Shown here one piece after another: positions 34,714-48,200 of a stretch of DNA of 64,000 nt (its first letter is position 1; every line of letters starts with the position of its first letter). The DNA is from Calcarisporiella thermophila CBS 279.70. Its lineage: Eukaryota; Calcarisporiellomycota. The stretch is taken from contig NW_027192195.1 of NCBI RefSeq assembly GCF_041956535.1, forward strand, positions 283,807 through 347,806, given 5' to 3'. The notes under the pieces are model-generated. The model saw nothing but the letters and a program-made list of their open reading frames with translations, did not search any database and was not told where the DNA came from. The position numbers and the translations under genes are program-made.

Positions 34714-36137
34714 ACAAGAGCATGAATGCATTTTGGAAGGTTTGTAATGCCTATAATTGCTTCTGAAATAGTTTTATTGCGAGAAAAATTCGAATAAAAT
34801 AGTATATTCTATAGAACTATCAATAGCTTTCTTTCCTCCATGTTATATTTTTGGCTAGTCAATATAATTTTGTTTTTTTTTTTTGTTTTTGTTTTTCTAG
34901 AAACTGAAGGCCATGAAGTTGACTCGCATATTCGCGTCCTAACAATTGTACATGAATAAAGCTTCACGCCTGAATGAAAAACCAGAGCACGCCAGAGTTA
35001 AATTCGAGGAGCTGCCCAGAAATTATCCAAAGAATGGAGATGGCGGTACTGTTCCTCTAATATAGCTTAGACTGAGTACAGCAAATTTCAAGCCGTTTTG
35101 CAGAGATATCTATGAGAGTATTGCCAAGAAGACAGGGGGAAGAAATATAAAACTTAATTCCTACCGGTGAGAACGCAATTTACTATTTTTGATAATAAGT
35201 ACAGCATATACTATCAAATTAATCCATAATTGGGAGTTAGGTATTCCTTGTGACGAAAGCTGTGGTAAAGGTGTAGAAGTTTTACCTATTGGCTAATTCC
35301 AAAAAGTTTGAGGCTGAGAAAACTTACATTGGGAATACCTAGAAACCATAATATATTACAAGAGGATATTTTTCTCTTAATAAATGAAGAGTTAGTGCGC
35401 TATTCGATATCTATCTAATTTCGAGTAACAAATGGTGCAATAAAGCGATGAACTATTCTTCGTACACAAAAGAATCGAAGAGTTAAAATCAACCTCACGA
35501 AAATTATAGATTGGTAATTAATATAGATAAACAGCCCATGGATTGTATCTCCATTGATGATAAAAAAAGGAAATATAGAAACAAACAAACAAAACATAAA
35601 AAAGCCAACATTGGTAACTGGCCCTGATTGTAGCCGGTTTTTAAGGGTTGTGCAGGGTCTTGATTTTCGGTAGCCCACCGTTTCCTGTGATGATATGGAA
35701 CAGCCAATAAGTAGAAAGATCCAAAGTGTTGGTATCATATAAGTATAGCCAGTGAATTCTTTATCTGGGCTATATTGAAACTTAATGATAATAAATAACC
35801 TTCGGGTAGTCGATATATGCGATCATTTTCGGAAATGTGCCATAATGGGAGCCAACTTCAGTGTAGATTTGAGCCGGCTTAAAGCATAGAAATACTTCAA
35901 CCAAAGCGAAAGGAGATTGTCACAATGGTGATGGAAAGGATTTAAGGGATAATTCATGTAGCATACCTGCTTAATTACTACCTTCTCCGTTCGAAATTAT
36001 GTGAATTTGCGATATATCCTTTCATGATAGGTTAGATCTTATATGTAGGATGTTATCAGGAGGTAATGTGTAACCAAGCGCAGATGCATGTCCGCTCTCG
36101 AAATAATTATTTAAAGTTTTACGATTGATTTGATTAT

Positions 36138-36144
36138 TATATAA
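36138..36144 (+). promoter_or_regulatory. Possible TATA box of the NRPS gene
   Basis: TATATAA lies 108 bases before the start codon. The surrounding DNA is AT-rich, so chance occurrence is possible. Confidence 0.3.
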
Positions 36145-36251
36145 CGCCGACGTTACTATACTCATCTTTGCACCCCTTATTAAAGCATGAAATATCAGTA
36201 TTTGACGAGAAAAAAAACTTTCACATACGAGTGTAATCCTTATTATTGAAA

Positions 36252-39200
36252 ATGACTATTGACGCGGTTATTTGTAACAAGAAAGCAAGGGAATTCTGGA
36301 TGAAAGCTCTCAAGGGCCAAGTTCCCTTCGCTCCAAAAGTGATGCAAAGGAATTGCCATCTGAATTCTCAAGCTCATTCCGTTCTACAGCACCAATTGTC
36401 AATTACCATGAGTGAATTTGACAATGCCTGCATCAATAAAGGAATGTCGAAGCCAGTTCTTATTCAAGTTGTCTGGGCTTTATTATTGTCTCAATACTTT
36501 AAGGAAAATCAATCGACGTTTGCTTTTGTAAGTGACGATGAGATTGAAGGGTAAGGTTCATTGACAGGATTATCAATCTAAAATCATGATTATGCTAACT
36601 TTCTTCTGTCCACTAGTAGCTACATGACGTATTCGACCAGGATAATTCGCCCTAACGTTGACATGAATCAGAAAATAACTACTATGATGAAGGAATTGCA
36701 AACTTTTCACCAGATATCAGCCCCATTTGCGAATATCGGATTCCAGGGAATCAAGAGATGCTTAGGAGTGACTGACGATGCGGTGCTATTTCGTACATTG
36801 ATTGAATTTCGTTCGCTCGATTCTATTTGGCCCGATTATAGTGCGGCGGAGTTGGAAAATGTTCAGATGTTAATTATACACGAGGGAAACTCGATTAAGA
36901 TCAAATTTGATAACTCTCACCGCTCGATTAAGGATGTTAAGAATATGTTTTCCCACTTTGATTACTTACTGAAACAAATTTTGTTGGATGATCCGTATAA
37001 TCCGAGCTTGATATCCGAATTTCGCGTGCAAGAACCATATCAGTGGGCACTCTTTCAAGAATTCTGTAAGGGCGAATTTAGGCCAATTCCATTTGAATGC
37101 CTTCATCATGGCTTTGAGGCAATGGCTCAGCTCCAGCCAGAAGCTATTGCTGTTGAGAAAGGCAATAAAACCATCAGCTATAAGGACCTGGATGAGCGTG
37201 CCAATATGCTTGCTCACGCTCTACGTCGACGAGGAGTCACTCCTGGAGTATGTGTTGGTCTTGTGATCTCACGATCCATTGAGATGGTAATCGGGATCCT
37301 TGCTATCCTTAAGGCTGGTGGTGCCTATGTTCCTATTGATGCAGCATTCCCTTGCGAACGGATTGCTTCCATCTTGGATGATGTGGCCAGCCCTGTGTTG
37401 TTAACGACAACAATTGATCAAAAGGCTGTTCCCTTAGAGTACTACGAAGAGGTTATGCTCATTGATGGGCAAGATTGTTCATCGGGAGATACTCTCAAAC
37501 CAGAGGAATTAGCCAGAGGAGACGATTTGGCATACATTATGTACGTCTATTCTAATTTGATTTTTTTTTCTCTTTCATTGCTAATGCTTATTATAATAGA
37601 TTCACCTCGGGTACAACGGGCAAGCCAAAGGGGGTCATGCTTGCCCACAAGGGCGTTGCCAGCAATATCATGATGCATCCTATTACATCTCTCCTAGGCC
37701 CCGGGACTCGCGTCGGTCAGTTTTCAGCAATAGCATTCGATTCATCAGTGGCAGACATATTTTCGACGCTATCAAAGGGAGCCACCCTCGTCCTACAAGG
37801 AGCGGATTTCTTTGCCACAGTTGCAAGCGTAGATGTCGTCACTCTGACCCCGACGGGACTCCAACACCTACACCCCAATGATTATAGGAATATTAAAGTT
37901 ATTAACGCGATTGGTGAAGCTTGTCCCAACAGTCTAGTTGATCGATGGGGCGACAAGGTTAAATTCTACACAGATTATGGGCCAACGGAAGCTTCAATTT
38001 ATTGCACATGTTCGGAGCCGCTTCGACCAGGAATGACAGCAACAATGGGGAAAATACTTCCCAATATGCGGGCTTATATCCTAGACAATAATCGTAGACC
38101 ACTTCCGATCGGGGCTAAAGGACAGCTATACATTGGCGGCATTGGGGTTGCATTGGGTTACCTCAATCAGCCTGAGTTAACTTCCGAAAAGTTTGTAGAG
38201 GATCCGTTTGGATTGCCTGGAAGCAGGATGTATGCGTCTGGCGATTTTGCTCGCTGGTTACCTACGGGTCATCTTGAGTTTTGTGGCAGAAAGGATGATC
38301 AAATCAAATTGAGTGGTTATCGAATTGAGTTGGAAGAAATTGCTAGAGCAATCAACCAGTATTCATCGGTTGAGTTAGCAGCAGTATTAGTCAATGAAAA
38401 CAGACTCATAGGTTATGTTACCCCCTCCAGTGTGGAGGTAGAATCCCTTCGCAGCTGGCTATTTAGTATATTCCCAGATTATATGGTACCAACAGCAATC
38501 GTACCATTGGAGTCATTTCCTATGACAGCTAATGGAAAGATAGACAAAGCGGTATTAAAACAGACACCGCTTCAACAGAGTCGCAAGGAAAGGCTTGCTC
38601 CGGTTACCGATAAAGAGAAGCTTATAGTCAAGTTAATGGCATCAGTTCTTAATGTCGATGAGGGTTCGATTGACCTCAACGCATCTTTCTTTGCACTCGG
38701 CGGCGATTCCATCTCAACCATCTCTTTGGTGTCTGCATTCCGAAGAAACGGTTTACACATCAATGTGGCGCAGATATTCAAGGCACCTACTCCAGTTAGA
38801 CTGGCTGCCGCTGCTCAAGAAAGACAGGATAAACCCGTACAGAGCTCAGATACCGTGGTAGGGAATCTCCCACTTACACCGATACAACGATGGTTCCTCG
38901 ATTCAAACAGAGCCAACCTCAACCATTACAACCAAGGATGGGTTCTTACTCCACGAGAATTTATTGATTTCAAAAACTTCAAACAGGCCATTGTTTTACT
39001 TGTGGCCCACCATGATATGCTCAGGGCACGCTATTCCAAATATGACGGTGGCGAATGGGAGCAGTCAATTGTAGACGTTAACTCGTGCCGGGCTAATGTT
39101 CGATTGCTTACTTGCAAAGATGAGCAAGATTTCCAGAATAATATCAAGGCAATGGCTTCATCATTAAATATAGAGGAGGGAATAATGCACTGCGCTGCAT

Positions 39201-42200
39201 TGATCAATGTAAATGTTCGCTTGCATATTTCTATAAAATTTGAAATTTCGTAGCTATGGCTAATAATCATTTTATAATTTCCAACCTGTAGCTTGGTGAC
39301 GAGCAAAGAATTTATTTCACCATCCATCATCTCGCTGTTGATCTCGTGGCTTGGAGAATTCTTTTGGAGGATCTTGAGTTGTTACTTAAGGGAGGGAAAC
39401 TAGAAGAAAAGACTACCTCGTTCAGAGATTGGGCTATATCTCTGAAACAACAGGCATTATTATTTGATCCTTCACCGTGGAAGCGGTACATAAATACAAC
39501 TGAAATGGATATGCTAATAAAGGGCGATAGTGTCGAGTAAGATGGCAATAATTGTAGTTGTGAATGCAATCGTTTTTAACATTATCTTAATTTGTTTAGA
39601 GCTACTTGCACCGGAAACCAGCTTCTGATAAATAAGATCAATTTCAAAGCGTCCAGGCTGTTGGATGAGGCAAACAAAGCATATAGAACCAGTACACAAG
39701 ATTTGATCCTTGTAGCTCTTCTACAAAGCTTCCATATGATTACCGGGGAATCGAATCTATCACTCTTTCTTGAGGGTCATGGCCGCGAGCCTTGGAAGAG
39801 TGAACTAGATGTCTCACGGACAGTAGGATGGTTCACCACGGTATACCCTGTCGCTCTGTCCATTGCAGATAAAGAGCCTCTTAGCATTTTAATCGAGAAG
39901 GTTAAGGGCACTCTTCGAGCAGTTCCTGACAACGGCCTCTCCTATGGTGCTATCAAATACCTCGCACCATCCACTGAGGCGACGGACCCAATCAAGAGAC
40001 ACAAAATGACCCCGATAACCTTCAACTATTTCGGGCACTTCCACAATTTTGAAAAGACGGCTGCATTTTTTCGTCCTGACGAACGCTATATTGGCGATGA
40101 TAGCGCAGACGACGAAATTTTCACTGAAATAGAGATGAATTGCTACTTTGATGTTAACGGGTGTCTACAACTGAACATTGAATTCAATTCTTCTTTATTC
40201 CAGTTCGAGATCCTGTCCTCATGGGGATCGAAATGGGCCGAGACAATGGAAAGGATTATTGACCACTGCTGTGACTCCAATATTCCAGGCGGTTTCATAG
40301 CATCAGATTTCACTCTTCTATCAGATCCGGCATTAGTTTCAGAGTTTGAAAAGGAGCATTTACCGGCGCTACGGCTCAAGCCTCGTGACGTGGAAGACAT
40401 CTACCCCACAACACCCTTACAGGCGAGTTTCATCTCTGCGCTTGCTCGGGATCCTCAAGCATATGTGGTGCAATCGGTGTATGAAATCGAAGGAGATTTT
40501 GATATCTCCTTGCTGAAGGCAGCCTGGACCCATGTTGCCTCTGCTAATGCTATCTTGCGAACTGCATTTGTCTCCACACATGAAGGCATTTTCCAGGTTG
40601 TGCTCAAATCTCCCCCAGATGTGTTTGAAGAAACATTGGAGTGGAGTGAAGGAGAGGTAGAGGAGCTCCAAGCTGGCTACTTAATGACGGATCGTCGCCG
40701 CGGTTTTCGATTAGATAATATTACGTTTGCAAGGATAACAGTAGTCCATATCAAAGATACTAATCGCTACCGACTCTTTTGGACCTTGCATCATTCTATA
40801 ATTGATGCATGGTCTGAGTCGATATTAATCAGTGATATATTGAAAGCATATTCAAATGGATGTGTTGATTCTCGGCCATCATTCAAGGAACACGTGGAAA
40901 CAGTACTTTCAATCAACTTAGATGAAGCCAAAGAGTATTGGAAGTCGGTGTTTGCAGGAGCAAATGTACCCGATAAATTGGATATTTTAGACTCCATAAC
41001 CAATTCAGAGCAAAGTGGGCCTATTACAAAGTCATATAGCCTGGATGTCCCAGTCGATGCAATTATGAGATACTGCAAACTCTCCGGTGTAACTATGTCC
41101 AACTTCCTTCAAGCAATATGGGCAATTGTTCTGAGACATTATACTCGATGTGATGATGTGATCTTTGGATGCGTTGTGATGGGGCGTGATGAAAGAGTGT
41201 ATGATGTTACAAGGTACGTTCAAATTTTTTTAACTGCACCTGTAATTCCTATGATAACACCTAGAAATACTAATACTAATTGAATTGTATATATAAATAT
41301 AATAATATTTATAGAATAATCGGTGCGTTTATAAATACTATACCAACTCGGATTATGATGAAGGATTCGATGACTATAGCCGAGCTTCTAAAAGCAGTGC
41401 AAGACTACAATGTGGCTTCGCTTCCTTACAACCATGTTCCTCTTACCGATATCAAGCGATGGACAGACCTACCTTGGACTCGGGAGATGTTCACGTCTCT
41501 CTTTTCATATCAGAACATTAGTTCTCAACTAGATACCGTCAAAAATGTGCCAAGTGGACTTAAAATGACTGAGATCGAGCAATTCGAGGCCACTGAATAT
41601 CCTATTGCTCTTACGATTAGCTCGACGGAACACTCTCTGTTTGCTGACGCTTTAATCAACACTGCATTGATTGGACATGGAGCTGTGGATAGGATGATAT
41701 CTAAATTCAACGAAGTTTTGCTGATTCTACTTAATGCTTCTCCCGAGCGCCTTCCAACTCTACGTGAGCTTGACTCACTATCATCTGAAGATAGCTCATT
41801 TATCGCGGAAATAAGCCATGGAAAGCAAGCCCCGCTTTTGTATCCCTGCTTGCACCATGGCTTCGAACATAATGCTGCGATACAAGCTAATACCCTAGCT
41901 GTGGAGGAGCCACAAGGAAGGAGTATTACATATGGTGAGCTGGATGCTCGCGCTAATGGTCTTGCACATATCCTTCGTGACCAAGGTGTGGCTCCAGGAC
42001 ACAGCGTTGGACTAGTAATCAAGCGTTCGATTGAGATGATTGTTGGAATCCTCGCAATTCTCAAGGCTGGTGGAGCTTATGTGCCGATAGACGCCGCTTT
42101 ACCGAAGAACCGTATCGACTATATGTTAAAAGACTCGTCATGTACTGTTATAGTGGCAACCCAAGCGGATTTCTTATCTGTACACATGCATGAGAACTAT

Positions 42201-45200
42201 GGAGTCGTCATTATTGACGAGTTCATGCAATCATTCCCGGAGCGCAGGTCCAAACCGGTAGAGCTGTCATCCAGTTCGGATAATGCATACGTGGTGTACA
42301 CATCTGGTACAACTGGTAAGCCAAAAGGAGTATCAATCAGTCATGGAGGTGCAATGAATTGCATTCAAGAGCTTCTTCAGAAAAATGGTTCAGGCCCGGG
42401 AGTATATCAATCACAATTCATGGGGATAGGTTTTGATGGTGCGGTTGCAGAAATATTTACCTGCTTTACTCACGGTGGAACCTTAGTTCTTCGCTCAGAT
42501 AGTGATCTATTTGAATCGCTGAGGAACGTCGAGGCGTTATTTATAACACCGACTGGTCTTCAACATCTGAAGCTCGAGCATGTTCCCAAATTAAGAGTTA
42601 TGACTGTTGGAGCCGAGGCAGTTCCTCAATCTCTGGTAGACGTGTGGACACAGCACGTCGAGCTGTTTAATGTATATGGCCCAACCGAGACAAGTATAAT
42701 ATCCAGTATGCAGAAGCTTAATGCAAATGAGAGAATTGGTGTTGGCCGACCTTTCAATAATGCTTCATATTATGTTCTTGACCAAGCTCTTAAAATGGTT
42801 CCATTGGGCGTCGCTGGTCAACTTTATATCGCAGGTGCTGGGGTATCAAAAGGCTATATCAATGAGCAGAAGTTGACCTCAGTAAGTTTTATCGACAATC
42901 CCTTCGTTCCAGGAACATTGATGTACAGGACTGGTGATATGGCGCGTTGGAATATGCAAGGCAATTTGGAAATCATAGGACGAGTTGATGATCAAGTGAA
43001 AGTTAAGGGATATCGAGTAGAGCTTAGTGAAGTTGCGACTGCCATAAATTCACTCAAAGGGGTAGAAGCAGCCGTTGCCATAGTCAAGGATAATACACTG
43101 TATGGTTTTGTTACGCCTTTCATTAAGAATGTCGATGCGATTCATGACTCTTTATTCGATTTACTGCCTGGATACATGGTGCCAGCTAAAATTGTGGCAT
43201 TGGACAAGTTCCCTCAGACATGCAATGGAAAGGTCGATAAGTCTAAGCTAATGGATATGTTACTTCAGCCTGCAATGGATAAGCAGCTCCCTGTTACCGA
43301 TAAACAAAAACTAGTTATCGATTTGATGGCATCAGTTCTCGACATCGATGTGAGCCAGATCAATCTCAATACATCATTCTTCGCCCTCGGAGGTGATTCC
43401 ATCTCGGCAATTGCTCTGGTATCTGCATTCCGGAGACACGGTCTAATCATCAGTGTAGCACAGATTTTCAAGGCACCTACTCCTGCTAGAATGGTAGCAG
43501 TTGCTCAAGAGAGGCGCGATAAACTAACATACAGCTTGGATTCTGATGGAAGAGACCTCCAATTAACCCCCATCCAATGCTGGCTCCTTGGTACAATGAG
43601 ACATGACCCCAACCATTTCAACCGAGGATGGGTCCTTACTCCACGAGTCTATATTGATTCTGATAAGTTTATCCAATCCATTGCTTCCCTTGTTGCCCAC
43701 CACGATATGCTCCGAGCTCGCTACAGAAAAAATGATAGTGGAGAGTGGAAACAGACAATTGTAGAGAACAGCTTGTGCAAGAGTAACATTAGAATACTTA
43801 CTTGCAAGGATGAACAAGAGTTACAGGATAATATCAAGGCAATTGCTACATCATTGGATATCGAGAAAGGGATCATGTATTGTGCAACCCTACTAAATGT
43901 AAGTATCGCTTTGCATAATCTAATCTCTATTGATGTCTGATCATTATATATATTTTGCATCTTCAATTGACAAGGTGGGTAATGCGCAAAGAATATATTT
44001 CACAGCCCACCCCCTTGTTGTAGACAATGTCTCGTGGGAAAATATTCTCAGAGACCTTGAACAACTGTTGAAAGGAGGGAAACTACGGGAAAGGACTTCA
44101 TCTTTTCAGGAATGGGTCATTTCACAGGAACATCAGACTTCGATATTTGATTCTACTCTCTGGGAGAAATACTTCAACACAGCAAGCATGAACGTTCTTT
44201 TTATGGAGAACGGCATTGAGTAAGTAATTTACATTGGCTCTCTAAAGCCTCATCATAATGCTAATGCACTTCTAAATATTAAAAGAATCGCAAGTAGTAA
44301 TAACCAGCAAATTGTAAACAAACTCAGTGCTACTGTATCATCACTTCTTGATGCAGCAAACGAAGCATATAGTACAGACATTCAGGATTTGATCCTTGTT
44401 GCACTTCTTCTTAGCCTCCATGAGATAACCGGGGCAACAGATTTATCATTTATGATTATCGCCAATTCGCGTGAGTTTATACAAAACCATCTAGATTTGT
44501 CGCGAACAGTTGGGTGTTTCACCAATATTTACCCAGTCACATTGTCGACATCTCCTGCAGCTTCTCTTAGCACCGTGATTAAAGGAGTTAAAAGCACTCT
44601 ACGGAAAATTCCTAAAGAGAGATTCTCACACGGTGCCATCAAATATCTTGCGCCATCTTTCGAAGCAACAAAATCCATCAAGGACCACAGCATTTCACCA
44701 ATAGCCTTCAGCTATCACAGACGTTTCCAATTTTTCGAAAAATCTGACTCTTTTTTCACTCCTGATATCAAAGTTGATGCCTGTGAAATTCCTGAGGATG
44801 AGATTTTCAATGGGATTAAAATCAGGTGCTCGTTTGATGCTAGCGGATGTTTACAGCTGAGCTTTGTATTCAATGCCTCGTTGTTCCATACCGACATACT
44901 ATCCTCCTGGGGATCAAAATGGACCGAAACGATGGAGAGGATTGTAGAACACTGCTCTAATCCCAATACGCCGGGCGGCTTCATTGATTTGGATTTCTCG
45001 CTACTCTCAGATCACGCACTTATATCGGAGATTGAAACTAAGCATTTACCAGCATTGAAACTTCTGCCCCGTGATATTGAAGACATCTACCCAGCTACCC
45101 CCTTGCAAACGAGCTTCATCTCTGATCTCATTCGAGATGCTTCATCAAATGTGGTACAATTGGCATATAAGGTTGAAGGAATATTCAATGAAAACCGTCT

Positions 45201-48200
45201 GAGATATGCTTGGTATAAGGTTGCAATGGCAAACACTATCCTTCGTACTGCCTTTGTCTCAACACAAGCAGGTGTTTTTCAGCTCCTGCTTAAGACTCCT
45301 CCAAAAGTATTTGAAAATTCTCTGACATGGTACCCAGAAGAAGCAGACGAACTTCAAAAGGAGTTCCTGGCAGCCGACCGCCATCGTGGCTTTAATTTGG
45401 AAGATATCTCCTTTGCTAGGATTACAATTGTTCATATCGAAGGAACTAATTGTTATCGACTCTTCTGGATCATGCATCACTCTATCATAGATGGATGGTC
45501 TATTTCACTTCTACTTGATGATATGTTGAAGGCATATCGTAATGTCGAAGTGGAGGCTCGACCTCCATTCAAGAATCACGTTGAGGCAATTTTATCTGCT
45601 GACGTTGAGAATGCTAAAGAATACTGGAGATCTGTGTTTGAGGGTGCAACTCTGCCAGAGCCTCTTAAGCTGACTGATGGCAATACTGATCCCGAAACCG
45701 CTGAGCCAATCACTCGGGCGTATGACTTGGGGATTACGCTGAATGAACTTCACGCCTATTGCAAGGATATCGGAGTGACTCCTTCCAACTTCCTTCGATC
45801 TCTTTGGGCCGTCATTCTTCGGCACTATACCCGATGTGAGGATGTAACCTTTGGATGTGTAACCATTGGTCGGGATGAAAGCGTTGAGGGCATTACTAGG
45901 TATGTTGGATTTCGTATTTGAATAGAAGTGTTGGTCTACATTTTTTGGTTATAAATTTGATTGCAAATTTTTCTAACAATCGTTATCAATGCGTTATAGA
46001 ATGATAGGAGCGCTGATCAATACCATCCCGATTCGAGTCGTGTTGAAAGATTCGATGACTTTCAACGAGCTCCTCCAAGCAGTACAAGATTTCCATGTCA
46101 TTTCTCATCCCCACAGCCACGTTGCACTTAGCGATATTAGACGTTGGACTGGTCTTCCTTGGACACAGAAGATGTTCCCAACCATATTCTCTTTTCTCAA
46201 TTTTGGGCTACCACAATCATTTATTGGAGGGATAGAAGTTGGCTTTAGAATGACTGAAATTGAAGATCTCGAAGAGAACAATGTACGCTCAACCCAAAAC
46301 CAACATAAGCAATACAGTGGGATTGACTACCCATTGATTATCACAATTGATGCTGCAGGAGACAATATCAAGGCAATTTTAACTTTCAACCCTAGCATGG
46401 TTGGGATCAAAGTATTAAATAGGATGATGGCTAAATACCAGGATATTATACGAATGACCTTGTGCCATTCAACGGAAACCCCACAATTATTGGTTGACCT
46501 AGATCGGCTAAACAATAATGAAGAATCAGATCTTCAAAAATTTAGCGTTGGGGAAAATTATACCGTTCCATTTGAATGCTTACACCACGGCTTTGAAGAA
46601 ATGGCACAGCACTATCCAGAAGCTATTGCTGTCGAAGATGACGATAGAGCTATTAGTTACTTGAACCTCGATAAACGCGCTAATATAATTGCTCGCACTC
46701 TGCGACAACAAGGAGTCATTCCTGGAGTAACCGTTGGTCTTGTGATCTCGCGTTCCATTGAGATGATAATTGGGATCCTAGGTATCCTAAAGGCTGGTGG
46801 TGTCTACGTGCCAATCGATGCAGCATTTCCTTGCAAACGCATTGCATCCATCTTAGAACATGCATCCTGCTCGGTCTGTTTGACAACGACAAAAGACAAG
46901 AATGCAATTCCTCCAGAGTATTCACATAGGATCATATTCATCGATGGACAAAATTGGTTATCTGAGGATGCCAGCAAACCTGTAGAATTAACGAAAGGAG
47001 AGGATCTTGCATACATTATGTAAGTGAAATGTTATGTTCTTACTGTATATATTTTTACACTATGGCTGACATATTTAAATATAGCTTCACGTCGGGTACA
47101 ACAGGTAGATCGAAGGGGGTCATGATTCGTCATAATGGTGTGATTAGCAATATCATGGTACACCCTATTACTTCACTCCTTGGTCCTGGAACTCGAGTCG
47201 GTCAGTTTACAGCAATAGCATTTGACTCTGCTGTTGCAGACATATTTTCAACTCTGTCCACTGGGGCCACACTTGTTCTTCAAGGATCAGATTTCTTTAC
47301 CACATTAGCAAATGTGGATGTGGCAACTTTGACTCCGACTGGACTACAGCACTTGGATCCAAACGACTATAGAAACATTAAGATTGTTAACGCGATCGGA
47401 GAAACTTGTCCTTCCAGTTTGGTTGATCGTTGGGGAGATAGGGTCAAATTCTTCTCAGATTATGGTCCCACCGAGATATCTATTTATTGTTCTTGCTCAG
47501 ACCCACTTCGTCCAGGCACGCCAGTTACTATGGGGAAAGTACTACCAAATATGAGAGTATACGTATTAGATAATTATCTTAAACCAGTTCCCATTGGAGT
47601 CAAAGGACAAATATATGTTGGTGGTATTGGGGTTGCACTGGGATACCTTAACCTGCCTGAACTCACCTCGGAGAAATTCCTTGAAGATCCATATGGACCA
47701 TCCGGGAGTAGGATGTATGCCACTGATGATTATGCTCGTTGGCTACCCACTGGAGAGTTGGAATTCTGCGGCCGAAAAGACGATCATGTTAAACTGAGAG
47801 GATACCGTGTCGAACTCCAAGAGATTATGATTGCAATGAATCAGTACCCATCAGTTGAAAACTCGGTGGCAATAACTAAAGATAATGGTATCTTTGGCTT
47901 TGTTACTCCTATACACACTGACACCAACACTCTACGAGAATTTTTGTTCGATATTCTGCCCGAATATATGGTCCCCAGTACTATCATTGCATTAGAACAA
48001 TTTCCGACTACTGCAAATGGTAAAATAGACAAGTCCAAACTTTGTGAAATAGTAGCACAGCGAACAGATACACCACGACATCCGATCACCGAAAACCATA
48101 AATTAAATGAGGTCAATAAGCTTCTCTTACGGCACCCGCATATTTGTGATATCGTAAGTACCGTTTATCACAACGTGCATCAAGAAGAAACAATAGTAGC

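Larger units (their letters stand above)
33200..36251. other. AT-rich gene-poor left flank of the NRPS gene
   Basis: About 3 kb with no gene that can be supported on either strand. The base composition is distinctly AT-rich, continuous with the NRPS gene and unlike the housekeeping genes to the left. It contains a 20-base inverted repeat at 34665-34713. A TATATAA at 36138-36144, 108 bases before the NRPS start codon, may be the core promoter. I see no transcription factor, transporter or tailoring gene here, so the synthetase has no neighbours of a classical cluster on this side. Confidence 0.55.

Noticed and set aside
33200-36251. Search for cluster genes (transporter, regulator, tailoring enzymes) beside the NRPS
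   Set aside because: No exon chain longer than a short chance frame was found on either strand in this interval.
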